64,000 nucleotides of DNA from Epiperipatus broadwayi. Lineage: Eukaryota; Onychophora; Udeonychophora; Euonychophora; Peripatidae. A program made the position numbers and the translations under genes. Positions 36,440 through 48,746 of the stretch are shown here, piece after piece; position 1 is the stretch's first letter; each line of letters starts with the position of its first letter. The notes under the pieces are model-generated. The model saw nothing but the letters and a program-made list of their open reading frames with translations. It had not been told where the DNA came from and did no database searches. The stretch is from the NCBI GenBank assembly GCA_028023455.1, contig JAQFVV010012398.1, forward strand, positions 5,790,682-5,854,681. Direction: 5' to 3'.

Positions 36440-37336
36440 GGCGTTACTGTATAGAGTTTTGCCTCTGTTATTTAGAGAAAGTACAAAGAGAAGTAGGAAG
36501 ACATGCATTAGATACAGAGATGTGAACAGCAAAGGAGGCAATTCAAGGAGAAATGGGATGATCAAGTTTTTATATGAGAGATGCAAAAAGTAAAATGGAA
36601 ATGTTTGGTAGGTTGCAGTTTATGGATAGTAAAAGAATAGCCAAAATAGTGTTTAATTGGGTTATGAGTAAAGGGCTGGCAACAAGATGGGTGAGAAAGG
36701 TAATGCAGTATGCAAAAGATTTGGATAATGAATTTATATCAGTATACTTGTATAAAAGATGGGATGATTGTGTTAGGAGGATTGTTGAGTGTTATAGTGG
36801 TAAGGAATGGGATAAAAGAATAGATGCATTAATAAAGAATAGGGAGTTGGAGAGATGGAGAACTAGTATGGAGGGTAAGAAGAGTTTAAATATATATAAA
36901 TTGTTTAAGGCTCAAATGGGATCTTTAGCAACAAAAGAATATATATGTAAATGGAAAATTATGTGTGATTTAGTGTGCAAATTGTGTAAGGAAGGTATAG
37001 AAAATATTAGGCATTTGTTGATTGAATATAAATGCTTGAAAGCAGAAAGGGTACAAATAATGAAGTTATGGGAGAATAAATATGAACAAAGGGATTATAC
37101 AGAAAGTGAGTTATTGGCTTTTATGCTGGGTTTGTGAAAAGATAGGGGGATTTAGATATAAAGGCTATAGAATTGACAAAGATTATGTTGTGGAAATGGG
37201 ATGGTGCAGAATATGGGAAAACTTAAAATGGGGAATGGAAATTAAAGAGGCTAACAGGTTTATCTGGCATAGTTGCTGAGACATTCTTGACTTCATTTAA
37301 GGAGAAGCCACAGTACATCACATCACATCATCACAG
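36440..37336 (+). mobile_element. Second CR1/Jockey-like LINE 3' fragment
   Basis: Same family and orientation as 15120-15932: the same polymerase C terminus, 3' UTR (TTTATCTGGCATAG, GAGACATTCTTGACTTC, AAGGAGAAGCCA) and ACATC-type tail (37315-37331). The sequence from about 36440 to 36570 upstream of the shared part may still belong to the element, but is not covered by the other copy. The 5' border is approximate. An RTE-like element begins within about 20 bases of the tail. Confidence 0.8.
36574..37137 (+). pseudogene. CR1-like polymerase C-terminal fragment with internal deletion
   Basis: 187 codons closely matching the fragment at 15134-15820 (FGRLQFMDSKRIAKIVFNWV; CKLCKEGIENIRHLLIEYKC). 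After SLNIY it lacks 22-23 residues present in the first copy, an in-frame loss of about 66-69 bases, and the last Cys-His knuckle shows a changed region (IEYKC for IKCKC). A TGA after MLGL (37135-37137) ends it early, and the family's C terminus continues in the next frame (FRYKGYRI region, then TKIMLW-like sequence). Confidence 0.75.
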
Positions 37337-37344
37337 TCCCAGGC

Positions 37345-38096
37345 TCTCATTAGATGATGAATTTTTATTTAGACACCTGAAGTTGCAGACAATTTTCATA
37401 TAAAAAAGATTACATGAATTAGAAAAACTGTCTAATATTAAATGGGATATTATTGGGCTTTGTGCTGTTAGAATAAAAAATAAAGAGATAATTGATTTGA
37501 AAAGTTGATGTGTACTTTACTATAGAGGCACAAGTATTGTAAACACAATTGAAGTGGAATTTATTATAAATAAAAAATGAAAAAACAATAGTGGGGAAAA
37601 TGATAGTGGATCAGACAAAATGGTAAGAATGTAGATAATTCAGATTTATGTCCAACAAATTCTTGCAATGAGAGTACAGAATTTTCATATAAATGTTCAA
37701 AATGGTTTTGATCAGATCAAGCAATATTTTAAATTATTATGGGAGACTGATGCCAAAATTGGAAAATGATTGAAAGAAGAAAAGGCTTTGAATAAATTTT
37801 TGTTATAATGATAGTAAGATAGAAAAAAAAAATCCTTTAAAAAAATGCTAAATGAAAATCGACATGGAAATATCTAAATGAAGGAATGAAGAATTGTATA
37901 AATTACAGAAAATATATATTTAAAGATTGTGATATTCTTAATAAATTTTATGCAAAAAGTGATTATTAATTAGTGAGAAGTAAGATATGTATTAATACAA
38001 AACTAAAAAACAAAAAAACATTTAAAAAAATGTATTGTTACTCTTCAGAACACTCTAATGAATTTAAATTAGAACTTGCTAATCATTTTAAAATAT
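37345..38096 (+). pseudogene. Decayed RTE-like LINE, endonuclease part
   Basis: Translation in shifting plus-strand frames gives the typical RTE endonuclease order: LHELEKLSNIKWDIIGLC, given in parts as ELEKLSNIKWDIIGLC, then EIIDLK, VLYYRGT, VEFIINKK, a DAKIGK stretch (GDFNAKIG motif) with EEKALNKF, and finally a KSDYQLVRSKICINTKLKNK stretch like the SDHRLV end of the domain. Stops break every frame. The reading halts at 38096, where the DNA transposon begins, and resumes at 39438. Confidence 0.8.
38089..38096. repeat. 8-bp target duplication, left
   Basis: TAAAATAT at 38089-38096 is repeated at 39430-39437, exactly flanking the inverted ends of the DNA transposon. Confidence 0.85.
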
Positions 38097-38574
38097 GGTA
38101 CTAATCCGTACACTAGGCCAGCCACTTGGTAGCATTGTTTCTTTGCTAAAAACACACAATTATATCGATCTGGGTCTGACTATTTTTAATTAAATTATTT
38201 TTACATTTTCTCCGACTTTTATTAAAATATTTTGGTCAATTTTTCCGACTTTTATTTTAAAATATTTTTACATTTTCTCCGCCTTTTTAAAAAATATTTT
38301 GACATTTTCTCTGCTTTTTTAAAAAAGATTTGGACATGTGATATGACTTTTTTACTTATCTTTTGACATATTTTGACATTTGATATGACCTTTTTTTTTA
38401 AACCAATATTTTGACATTCTTGTAAATAATTTATGATACAAGATTTGATTCAAATATTTATACATTTTCATTTTCAAAAATGGCAAAATTAAAAACATTG
38501 CATAATACAAATCAAGCCAAAACATAAATTGCTGTGTAATCACCGCAGTATTTGAAAAAACTTTTAAAAAAGAA

Positions 38575-38930
38575 AACCAAAGTTGAAAAAGTTGAAAGTT
38601 TTGATTTTAGTTTAATCTTTTTTTTTTGGGGGGGGGGAGATGGGGAGAAATAATTTGTCATCACTGAGACAAAAGATAGAGACAAAAGTTATATATATAT
38701 ATTTAAAAAAAAAAATTGGTTTTAAAAATAAAAGTTTGAGTATATCAGTGGTATACAAATAAAGTCGAAACAAAAATCACCATATAGCAAAAAAAAAAAA
38801 AGTTGCCATATTTTTTTAAAATAAAAAATCCTAAAGTTGAAAAAGTCAACAGTTATAATCTTACTTTAATGTTTTTTTTTGGGGGTGGGGGGTTGACAAA
38901 TAATTTGTCATCACTGATCAAACAAAGTTA
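38575..38930. repeat. Tandem duplication inside the DNA transposon
   Basis: AAAGTTGAAAAAGTTGAAAG near 38580 recurs as AAAGTTGAAAAAGTCAACAG near 38833. Both are followed by T-run, G-run and AATAATTTGTCATCACTGA. The period is about 250 bp. Confidence 0.8.
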
Positions 38931-39334
38931 ATGATTTCCAAAACTACGTGCAACCTCAACATTTTATTTGTATCATAATTTACATGGCTATTCACGTGAG
39001 TTCCAGGAAAAGATGTGTGGCCATAGCTTTTGTGATTTTTCCCACCTTCCAAAATTTGTAGGGAAGCACAGTGATGGTCTTACAATTATTAGTATCAAAT
39101 AGTACATCGGGTATGGATAAGATCTTTAATTAGAATGTATATTACAACAGTTATGTCCACTTGAATTCCCTCCACCCTCACATCATATGATAGCGATCTG
39201 TTAAATCTTCATATTTGCATAGAGTCGCAAAGCACATTAGCAGGGCCTATAATATTGGTGTGCAACACCATATATGCCTGGAGTGGCTAATATGAACAGT
39301 ACTGTTCTATAGGATGTAAGTTTCTCTGCAAAAG

Positions 39335-39376
39335 CACAGAAATATTATGCTGTGGAAACAGCATATTTCTGTGTTT
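39335..39376. repeat. Hairpin near the right end of the DNA transposon
   Basis: CACAGAAATATTATGCTGT is followed by GGAA and then ACAGCATATTTCTGTG, a stem of about 16 pairs with one bulge and a tetraloop-sized loop. The outer bases continue the element's terminal inverted repeat. Confidence 0.75.
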
Positions 39377-39437
39377 TTAGCAGAGATACAATGTCACCAG
39401 CCATCTGGCCTAGGGTACTGATTAGTACCTAAAATAT

Positions 39438-41340
39438 TAACAGACATTGAAGATAATTCAAACTTAATGAAATCAGTGAGGAAAATAATCAATATTATAT
39501 TACTAATAATAACAAAAATAGGTGACTCAAAAAAGCAGCAGATCATCAGTAAATTTTCAATTGATACAATACAATATATAAAAAAGTAAGATGAAAATAT
39601 TTAAAAGTGATTCCTTAAAAAGAACCAAATATTTCAAATTCTTTAAAATGGTATGAAAAAAAGTTAATAATAAATAAAATATATCTGTGAACTGGCAAGG
39701 AAAACTATAGAAGAGAATAAAATTTCCAAAAGATGAAAGCAACATTTTGTTTTTGGAAAAAAGTTATTTCAGCATTTAAAAAAATTATAGATTATTGCTA
39801 AAAGATTGGATATCAGCATGAAGTGAGTAGAAAACCTCTATAAATAATTGTTTATTAACCAAGAACATATACAATTACTACAATCTTATGAATTGCCAAG
39901 CATTTCAAATGTAAAAATGAGATTCTGTTAAATCTATAAAGAGCAAAATGGTTCAGAAAATAATAAAATTATTATTGATATTTTAAAAACATATAAAAGA
40001 ATAAAAAACTGTTAGAAAAACTATATATCAAAGTGTAAATGATAAAGATGTACCTAAAATAACGCAATTGTAATATGGATATTTAAGAAAGATATTTAGA
40101 AAATGCAAACTTATCAGAATTTTATCACTACTATACAAAATCTTTCCTAAAGTAATTGCAACTGTCCAAAGCAAATGATCACAAACAAGTACCGAAGGAA
40201 ATTATAGAAAGGATCAGTAAGTCATTAAGCTTAGATTTGTAGATTATGAAAAGACATTTAGTTCTATAAGCAATTCTATTACAATGATTAAAATTTTAGA
40301 CCATCAAGATATAGTTCCAAAATATTATTATATTCTGAACAATATGTATCAAAATATAACAGCAGTGATTAGATTACATGATGACATTAAAAAGATTATT
40401 CCTGACAAAGATGTATCATAGTATAATTCCATATCTTCAAACATTTTTACAACAGTTTTATAAAATGTATTTTATGGCTTAAAATGGGAAGTGAAAGAAA
40501 TAAAAGTATGTGAAGATTATTTAAATCACCTATTAAGAGTTATTAAATGAAATTAGGAAAATTAGGAAAATTAGGAATAACAATAAATATTAAAGAGATT
40601 AAAGAAATGTCAATGATTTTTTCAGAAGAAAATAAATATTGATAGTCATGAATAAGAAGTTGATAATTGATGAAATTAATTATAGAATTAAACTTAGATG
40701 GGATGCTTTTGATAAAATAACTTAATATTAAAAATAAATATACTTATATATTTGCAAAAACAGATGTGTCTTGCAGACCTGAGATTTAAGCACTTAACAG
40801 AAAATCAGTAGGAAGAGTCCAGGTCACTCAACAAAGTATGGGGGGGGGGTACATTTTGGGAGTAACAAAAAAGTATTAAAGTGAAATAGATGACTGAGAA
40901 GGCAAACAGGTATTAATGACATCACTGAAAAAATTGAAAAACTAAAATGAATTTGTACTGGATATATATAAAAAATTAAAGTCTTAAACTGAATCATAAG
41001 AGCTTGTAAAAGATCTAGAAAGAAGCAAAATATGAGGTGAATGAATTAAATAAAGAAGTTTGCTGACAATGTGGATAAGACATGCTAGGGATTTTAAAAA
41101 TGGGATTAAACTTGGATAGGGATCCTGCAATGGATGGTTAATGGTTGAAAATGATATATAAAAATTTTAATTCAATACCATATAATATAAAACAGTATTG
41201 AATAACATTAATTTTAACTTATACCAATGATAAAATCCTTTCAATCTTTTAAACAATCTTTAATGAAAAAAACATTTGATGGAGTGACAGTTAGTTTCCC
41301 GACTGCTGATGACATAAACTATGAGAGAAACAGGTGAGCA
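39438..41340 (+). pseudogene. Decayed RTE-like LINE, reverse transcriptase part
   Basis: Continues the element interrupted at 38096. Near 40230 the plus strand reads LRFVDYEKTFSSISNS, which matches the FVDYEKAFDSV motif A of RTE polymerases (the second catalytic Asp position is altered). ILNNMYQNITAVIRLHDDIK follows near 40335-40395, then a KLFTAVL-like region (NIFTTVL) and VFYGLKWEVK, with YLNHL near 40530. Further on, LRWDAFDKIT (about 40690) and ITEKIEKLK (about 40925) match the thumb and C-terminal 'simple helix' part. Stops and frameshifts are everywhere and the FADD motif is lost. The 3' end is placed near 41340 on composition only. Confidence 0.75.
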
Positions 41341-41344
41341 TCAG

Positions 41345-44200
41345 AGACTGATTGATTTTTTTCATTACAGATTGCTACTTAAATGTTTGTAAAATTGAAT
41401 AGATATTATAAATTAAAGTTAATGTTATTCAATATTATATATATAAAAGTGACAGATTAATCTTTTTTATTTTATGAGTTTGTATTTATTTTAAAAAACA
41501 AATTTATTTAAACATATACAATAAAAATATATGCATAATAACAGAAAAGAGAAATATAACGTAAATTCACATTAGAAAATAAACATTAATAAATAAACAA
41601 TGACTACAAAACTCAATCTGAGCTTGGAATAAACAATTAGTAAAAATTATTAATAAATTTATTTGAAATAATTAATATCTAACTTATGACTGCAGAAAGT
41701 TTGACACTTGTAAATCAAAGACTAATAATTAGTACATTTTTCTGCTATGCACTATTTTTAATTGGCTAGAAATAGAAAGATAGGAAATACCCCCCCCCCT
41801 CCTCAAGTTTAATAAAACATGTCTTCTTCTTTTCTTATAATTTTTGTAGAGTTGAAAGCTATTAGGGAGGTCCATGCTTTGTAGTAGGCTATTTTAAAAG
41901 GTTGTTTTGTCCTCTTTTTTTATTACTTCATAGATTATAGATTATAAATATAAAGAATAACCAACTCGTAGCAAAAATCAAAATAGATATGAATACATCA
42001 CATATGTATAATTACTTCTCAATAACACAATCAAACAATAATTTAGCATATAACACTGTATGGGAAATAGTTACAAAAATTAGGCAACGCATAATGATAA
42101 TTTAGCCAAAAATAAATTCATGATAGTAATTATTTGGAAAAGATCAGTAATAATAATGTTTTCACCTTACTACTGACTTATCAATATATATATATAGCAA
42201 TTTAAACAGCCACAAATATGTGAACAGATGTTACTATGATTTATTTAATTATTACATATATTAGTTTAATTATAGAGATAAACTTTTAATTTTAAGGCAT
42301 TGGTCATATTTAAACTAATACCTTACAGTGTCAAACATAATGAATAAAAATAAATTCATTTTTATTCATTTTTTTTGAGATCTTATACAGATATTTAAAC
42401 AGACACTAACATCAATGAGTGTAAAAAAAAATTAAATTAGCAGATGTTTCTATGCGGCCTATCTCAAATCTGCTTATAATCTAATTTATAAACGAAAATT
42501 TAATTATTATTAATTTTAATAATCTTAGAAAATTATTTATATCACATGTATGAAGAGTAGTTTCCTTCAGTAATACTTCATGTTTGTTTAAATCACTATA
42601 TTTTCACTTGTTATATGTATACAGGTTAAATTAAATAACACTTTATTTATTTTATTTAAAAAAGAATTATAATAGATTCTAAATCAATTTGAATAAGGCG
42701 ACATCTATGTCTCATTTGTTTCAATTTTTTTTTGTTATCACTGGTATTATAATGTTTAAATGTTTATACAAAAATTTTAAAAATGAAAGATTTGTACAAT
42801 TGAGTGAATAACTTTGACATTGCAGGGTATTATAATAAATATTGCCGGTAAATTGAAGTCAAAATTTATCTTTGATAATATTTCATTTTATTTAATGTTG
42901 TTTAATTTCATCTTAGACAAATCTATTTAATGTCTAAATAATTAATATATATATAATGATGAAGTAGCCGGTGTTAAAAAATGGTATTTAACTTTCATTT
43001 CATAATTATATATATATGGTTATATGAAGCAAATAAAGTCTTATATTTTATATAATACATCGAGATTAATACTCCAATACTGGTCTATTAAATAAATGAA
43101 ATAACTATCACTCTATAGCACAAGAAAAAAATTTTTTTAGAGAAAATATCGAACCTTCTTTTTTTTTTACTTAATTTATATATAGTGCTTAATCTTAAGC
43201 AATTTGGAATAGTAATCTCAATGTATTATATAATACTAATTTCTGGAAAATTTATATATATATAGTATGTTTTTATATTACACTTTTTTTAAAAAAAAAG
43301 TTTAATAGATGACACATAATACTTACCACAATGAAATTAACTGTACAAAAGATAACTGAAAAAAAAGTTCACATTAATATTAATAATATATTATAAAAAT
43401 AATATTATAAACAGCAATTGACAATAATGTATGCATGTCTATATATATAAAATAAATACAAACAATGACTAGAATATTTCAACAGTGCTATCGGAAATAA
43501 AAAAACAAAATCTGATTCAAAGAAGGTAAGCAAATGACTCTTGCTTGAATAAGCTATATAAATCTCTTTAATTAAAATTCTTAATAAATTCTTTAAGCTA
43601 GCTCTCAGTAATGAACATTCATAAACTCATAATTTATAATCCTCTGTTAATTAAACTCTGTAAAATAAAGTTTCTAAATGTAGATATAATTGTAATTATC
43701 TTGTCTATAAATCTAATAAATTTAATCTTAAAATAACTCTCTTCCAATGTAATAAGTGTAAGCAGTTATTATTTAACTTTTGTATTTCTAAATACAAGTA
43801 GAAACGGTTGTATTCTAGAATTGTATTCATTTACTATATTTGAGTTTTAACTAATGATATGCAATCATTGATATATTATATTATACTAATCTGGATCCTC
43901 CACATGCACCATCTATAAGAAAAACTTATTTGTAAAAAAAAGTATATATCTATTCTATCCTATTTTTATATTTATAGGATATATGAATATAGAAGGGATA
44001 TTATCACATTATAGAAGGCATGTCACATTATGCTAGAGTGTTATCAAGATTAAGCTTAGCTTGAGTATTAAGGATCAAATTATGGGTTTGATCTAAACCA
44101 TAAATTTAAAATAAATACATTAACCACATATGATACGTATTCCACATGTAAGCATATAACATTTAATACTAATACTACATTTTAAACCATCAGACATCAC
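41345..44200. other. AT-rich DNA, no feature recognised
   Basis: Contains several short (TA)n tracts (42187-42196, 42943-42954, 43003-43016, 43253-43263) and a C-run near 41791-41801. No open frames or repeat partners were seen. Confidence 0.5.
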
Positions 44201-44209
44201 ATGATTATC

Positions 44210-44650
44210 ATTTTTTATGTTTATACAAGCTGTTTAATACCAATCCTGCTCAATATGATTATAGGAACTGTGGTTATTAAAAAACCAAAAGCACCAAAAA
44301 TTATGGATGTTGAACTGAGTTCAGATTTATACAACTATACAAGCTAATGAGTTTAGCTTGCAAACATTATTGTGTTTTTATTTTGGACTCAAAGCTTTAT
44401 AGTTATCTAAAAAAGTAAAAGGTTGCTATTGGAGAGTTGCATTAGATCCTAAGATCTAGGCATAATGATTCCTGATCCAAGGCTCATCACTGATGAAAGT
44501 CACAAGCTAGAAACTAATCTGGAAATATTTGTGAGTAGGCACTAGATAGGGATTTTATGCACAAATCTTCCTGCATCAATTGATTAGTCTGGCTTGCACT
44601 GAGTGGCACTACTGTAGGGAAAGTTTTGCTTCTGTACTACATTTTAAGTT
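44210..44650 (+). repeat. Interspersed repeat family B, copy 3
   Basis: Aligns with copies 1 and 2: AACTGTGGTTATTAAAAAAC, AGCACCAAAAATTATGGATG, TTGAACTGAGTTCAGATTTA, ATTATTGTGTTTTTATTTTG, CTAAAAAAGTAAAAG, TTGCATTAGATCC, AAGCTAGAAACTA, GTAGGCACTAGATAGGGATT and a tail like that after 34170. This uninterrupted copy shows the family is about 400-440 bp long. Confidence 0.8.
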
Positions 44651-44689
44651 AACATTTAATATTAATACTATTAATAAAATTATTTACCA

Positions 44690-44703
44690 ATCCCCCCCCC
44701 CCC
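44690..44703. repeat. C-run
   Basis: A run of about 12 C residues in an otherwise AT-rich region, directly after repeat family B copy 3. It resembles other G/C homopolymers in this window (40841-40849, 59567-59578). Confidence 0.8.
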
Positions 44704-44978
44704 AATTAAAATGGCTCACCATTATACACTTGTCCTAAGTGTTCATTACATATAAATCAGCTCTTGAACACATATTTGTGCTATTGTATACTGTTATCTC
44801 ATTTAGAATAGAGCTGAGATCTATCCAGATTGATTCTACTGTGACTCATACAAACTTCACATTTCTTGTAGACATGTAATATTATAGCTAGTTTTTTATA
44901 TATTCAAGGTGGCTGATAAAGGTATAAATCCTTAAAATAACTTAAGGGTTATCTAGAGTAATAAGCATACTTCAGATC

Positions 44979-44986
44979 ATTTAATT
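44979..44986. repeat. 8-bp target duplication of the hAT element, left
   Basis: ATTTAATT here is repeated at 46626-46633, directly outside the inverted ends CAGTGTTT and AAACACTG. Confidence 0.9.
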
Positions 44987-45159
44987 CAGTGTTTCCCAAC
45001 CTATGGTATGCGTACCACTGGTGGTACGCAAGTTGCTGGTTGGTGGTACACGAAAAATAATCAGTAATGGTGGACATAAAAAAAAAAATTAAATCATAAA
45101 AATATAGAAATGTTTTTTCCTATAATTTATAAAAATTATTTTAATTAATAATATTATAC

Positions 45160-45800
45160 AGTAAAGTTGTTTATATGTACAGTCGATAACGATCTTTAAT
45201 GTTAATGATAAAATTGGAAGTATGATTAAGAAATTAGATTTTTGGAAACAGTAATATATATAAGTATGGAAAACAATCAACTGGAAGTATTCGAAACTCT
45301 ACACATTTTTTTGTTTGAAAATAAGGTTAGTCTGTCTCAAGATATACGAGAAAATATAATAGCACATTTAACAGGATTAAAAACGTCTTTCATGAAATAT
45401 TTTCCAAAACCCAAAAACACAAATGATAATTGGATTTCAAACCCCTTCTATGCAGAAAATTTAGAAAAAGCTACATCATTATCAATAAAGGATAAAGAAA
45501 ATTTAATAGAATTATCATGTGACAGAACTTTACAAGTAGAATTCAAACAACACAATCTAATTAATTTTTGGTTAAACATTAAAGAATATGAACAACTTTC
45601 TAAGAAAGCTTTTAAATTATTATTACCATTTACTAGTATGGAATTAATAATAGGAAGAGCTTTTTCTTCATATATTTTTTTAAAAAATAAGTATCGAAAC
45701 AGATTGAATGCAGCTGTAGACTTAAGGGCATAACCTCACATCATTTGAACCAAATTTCAAAAAATTATGTTATTCAAAACAAGCACAAAGATCTCATTAA
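45160..45800 (+). pseudogene. C-terminal part of an hAT transposase (dimerisation domain)
   Basis: The longest open piece is 45242-45733 (163 codons); similarity extends at both ends in other frames (KIGSMIKKLDFW upstream; TKFQKIMLFKTSTKISL downstream of the stop). It matches ZBED5/SCAND3-like hAT transposases: DIRENIIAHLTGLKTSFMKY with FPKP, then the hATC dimerisation segment LPFTSMELIIGRAFSSY, KNKYRNRLNAAVDLR. The BED finger and the RNase H-like DDE core are missing, so it cannot catalyse transposition. The stop after DLRA and the frame changes show decay. Confidence 0.82.
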
Positions 45801-45926
45801 ATTTATTTTATAAACATATTTGATTATAATAAGAAAATATATTAATTGGTTTTTTATAATTTTGTGTTTTTATTAAAACCATTTATTAGTAAGTAAACAA
45901 AATCATGACAAAATAGTAGATAAAGA

Positions 45927-46205
45927 ATGAGTCGGATCAAGGCAAATCAATCTAAATTATTTAATTTAAAAGAATGTATCAGAAAAGGATCATACACAGA
46001 AATTAGACTCTCATTAATTCTTGATCATCTATTGTGGATTACTAGATGTAAGCTAGTATTTAATCATCAAAATTTTAATCCTATTAACTTCATGCTGAAC
46101 AATATAAAAAAAACAAGAACAAGAGATAGCCTGATAACCCCTGAGGTTATTTTTACCATGACTTGGGACATGCTGGATTTATCCTTTCCATGGCCCAACC
46201 AATAG
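45927..46205 (+). pseudogene. LINE reverse-transcriptase C-terminal fragment inside the hAT element
   Basis: The 92-codon frame contains EIRLSLILDHLLWITRCKLV, then FNHQNFNPINFML. It resembles the last part of L1/Tx1-like ORF2 proteins in this window (TLKSLWAIRCSLLFDNKKFN near 29180; RLANFINLSIWTTRCCMIFD near 6830). The shared element is a helix with LW-x-T/I-RC. It is probably a 5'-truncated LINE insertion or a captured segment. No target duplication was found around it, and the match is short. Confidence 0.5.
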
Positions 46206-46625
46206 CAAGATGCTCCGAAAAAGAGAAAATGACTCAAATTCGGGAAAACCAAATGAAGGCATGAGAAAACACTTTGAACAAAATATATACCAAATAACCT
46301 TTAATGTAATAATGTAATCTTTAATAAATTATTTTGGAAAAAATATGAAACTTTGAACAAACACATACATATAAATATGTTACAGTGCATTTATAATTTC
46401 AGTGAGTTTATAATCTTGCATGACGTTTAAGCGTGTTTCAATGTAATTTGTCTCATTATGAGATGCGAATACATACATGGTCACCCTATAATATTTATAA
46501 TGCAAATAAAATAACACACTCACAATAACAAATTTCATGAAATACAATCATTTTTACGAAGTGGTACAATTTAGCGTGATGTACTACCAAGTGGTACGCA
46601 AGCCAAAAAAGGTTGGCAAACACTG

Positions 46626-46633
46626 ATTTAATT
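46626..46633. repeat. 8-bp target duplication of the hAT element, right
   Basis: ATTTAATT, matching 44979-44986. Confidence 0.9.
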
Positions 46634-46639
46634 CAACAA

Positions 46640-48700
46640 CATCTTTGTTAACAATATTAAACTTCACAATCAAAATGAAAAAATTAACTATAAAACTTTA
46701 TACATCATCTCTTTCCAATATATTTTAATTTTCATACATAAATAACTATAATAATGTTTGTTGTGCATTACTTTATTAAAATCATTTTAACTTAGTATAT
46801 TTTTTGTTTAATTAAATGTTGGCTTCACAATTAAAGTTTAAATTCTATTGAAAAAATAATGATTTTTTAAAGACATTTTATGATTTATGGATGCAATATT
46901 CACACTTGTTTAGTGTGATACATCTAGAAGTGAGTCAGACTAAAACAACCTTTAATCTGGTTTAGTTGCATCATTCTATTATTATGGTATATACATAAAT
47001 GCTCATTAAAATTAAAATTTTGATAGCTGATAAATAAATTGAAAATTTTATCGAGATCAAACATTTCATAACATTAATCAAATGAAACAATTATTTAACA
47101 GACTCAACTTTTTTATATTCATAATGTTAATATATATTCTTGTAAACCATATAATTTGTCATAATATTACTACTATAATTATAAGCTTTAATAATATTTT
47201 TCATACTGTAATATTAATGTATAGAAAATAGCTTCTTTATTTAAAAATGTCAAGATTGTACATGTATAAACAAAATTAGAGTTTAGCTCTAGTAAAATCT
47301 ATTTAATTTATTGTAGTTAATTTGTTCTATCAAGGCATGCAGATTTAGTCAAAATTTAAGTCTCTACCAACACCATAACCCCCCAATGCCTTTTTCAATA
47401 TATATATTACAAAATATCCAATTACTGATTTCAATAATTCAATAATATTAAAAATAATTCTCAATGAGAGTTTCAATCAACATTGCGACATTGGAAACAA
47501 CAAACGTATTTGTACTTGATTTTGTATAGGTTAGTATAAACAGGATATTATAAATTGATTAGACTATTTTTAATATTATTTTTTCATAAACCTCAACCAT
47601 AAAATATTATATATAAAGGCATATTAATGAGGATGAATTTTGAAATCATAATTTTTCATTTTGAACAGAAAAAAGTTTTTTTGTAATAAGCCTTTATTAA
47701 TCTTGTGTACACATAAAAAAAATAATAATTTAAAAACATATAGGCAAATAGGTTGTCAATTGTATCAATGAAAATAAATAGAGATAAATAAAGTTTAAAT
47801 AAAATAAAATTTTAAAATGTCGATTAAATATTATTATTTATTTATTTTGTTTATGAACTTGATTTCAAAATATTTACAAAAAGTTTCCATTTCCTTTTAA
47901 TTGTTTTAACTATGTCACATAGAAGATATAGAGTCCTTAAATATATATTTTTAATGGGTATTCTTTTGTAGGAATAATAAGAAAATGATTTGAACAAAAT
48001 ATTTTTACTTATGATAACCTTTAAAAAAATTTTGAGATTTTCCTTGGTTTTTTTACTGCATGGCGAAAAAAACCACTTTCTATGTTCATTAAAAAAAAAA
48101 AATCATTGAGGGGGGGGCAACGTTTTCTTAGAATCTATTATATAACGAAAAAATTTTAAAAAGGAAGAACATTGGACTTTAGTTTTACATCCTCCAACCT
48201 ATTAAGCAATAGAAAAGATAATATTGAATACTTTGATAAAAATTCTTATAAATTGTATCTTTCAAAATTGAAAAGATTCATAATGTGTAGTATATTTAAA
48301 TTTTAAGACTTATTATCCAACATGTATAGGATTTCTTTGTTCAATATCAGTAAGTATAATTTTTATCTATTAAATGCTGAGTTTAACTTTATTAATAAGT
48401 ATTTCAAATTATAACTATTGTACTAGTATAAATATTTGAAGCCTTTCTTTTTGCTTAATGATACTAATATGTCTCTTAAGTTGTTTTAATTTTGATTATT
48501 ATTATTTTTTAAAATATTACAAACATATATATTGGAAAATACTAGCACTATAGATATGTATTCAAACTAGATTTAACATCATGAAAAACATTTCAGTATT
48601 GAAAGTTTTAATGAGATTGTCCTTATCATTTTAATCTTTAAGACTTTTTTAAAAGTATTTTCGCATCTTTGTATTTCGAAAATGTAATCCTATATTTGAC
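46640..48700. other. AT-rich DNA, no feature recognised
   Basis: No open frames of note; homopolymer G-run at 48110-48117. Confidence 0.5.
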
Positions 48701-48746
48701 CTTTTAATACCTAGGCCAGATTTTTTAAAAATCTAACTATATGAGC

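Larger units (their letters stand above)
38097..39429. mobile_element. Non-autonomous DNA transposon, about 62-bp inverted ends, 8-bp duplication
   Basis: Starts GGTACTAATCCGTAC and ends GTACTGATTAGTACC. The imperfect inverted match continues inward about 62 bp (CTAGGCCAG, then GCATTGT, then GCTAAAAACACA against the mirrored right end). It is flanked by TAAAATAT on both sides. The 1333-bp body has no transposase frame. It contains a tandem tract of TTTTGACATTTTCTCYG-like units (38190-38420), a 0.25-kb tandem duplication (38575-38930) and a strong hairpin (39335-39375). The 8-bp duplication fits hAT, Merlin or P-type elements; the terminal bases do not clearly match hAT, so the superfamily is left open. 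Confidence 0.85.
44987..46625 (+). mobile_element. hAT (ZBED5/SCAND3-like) DNA transposon, internally deleted
   Basis: Ends are CAGTGTTTCCCAACC at 44987 and GGTTGGCAAACACTG at 46625, inverted over 15 bases with one mismatch, and flanked by the 8-bp duplication ATTTAATT. Subterminal repeats GTACCAC/GTGGTACGCAAG occur near both ends (45013-45031 and 46590-46604), as is usual for transposase binding sites of this group. At 1639 bp the element is much shorter than an autonomous copy. Only the C-terminal part of the transposase is left, and a LINE-derived fragment lies behind it. Confidence 0.92.

Noticed and set aside
46067-46252. 61-codon minus-strand frame
   Set aside because: It is antisense to the LINE-derived fragment inside the hAT element.
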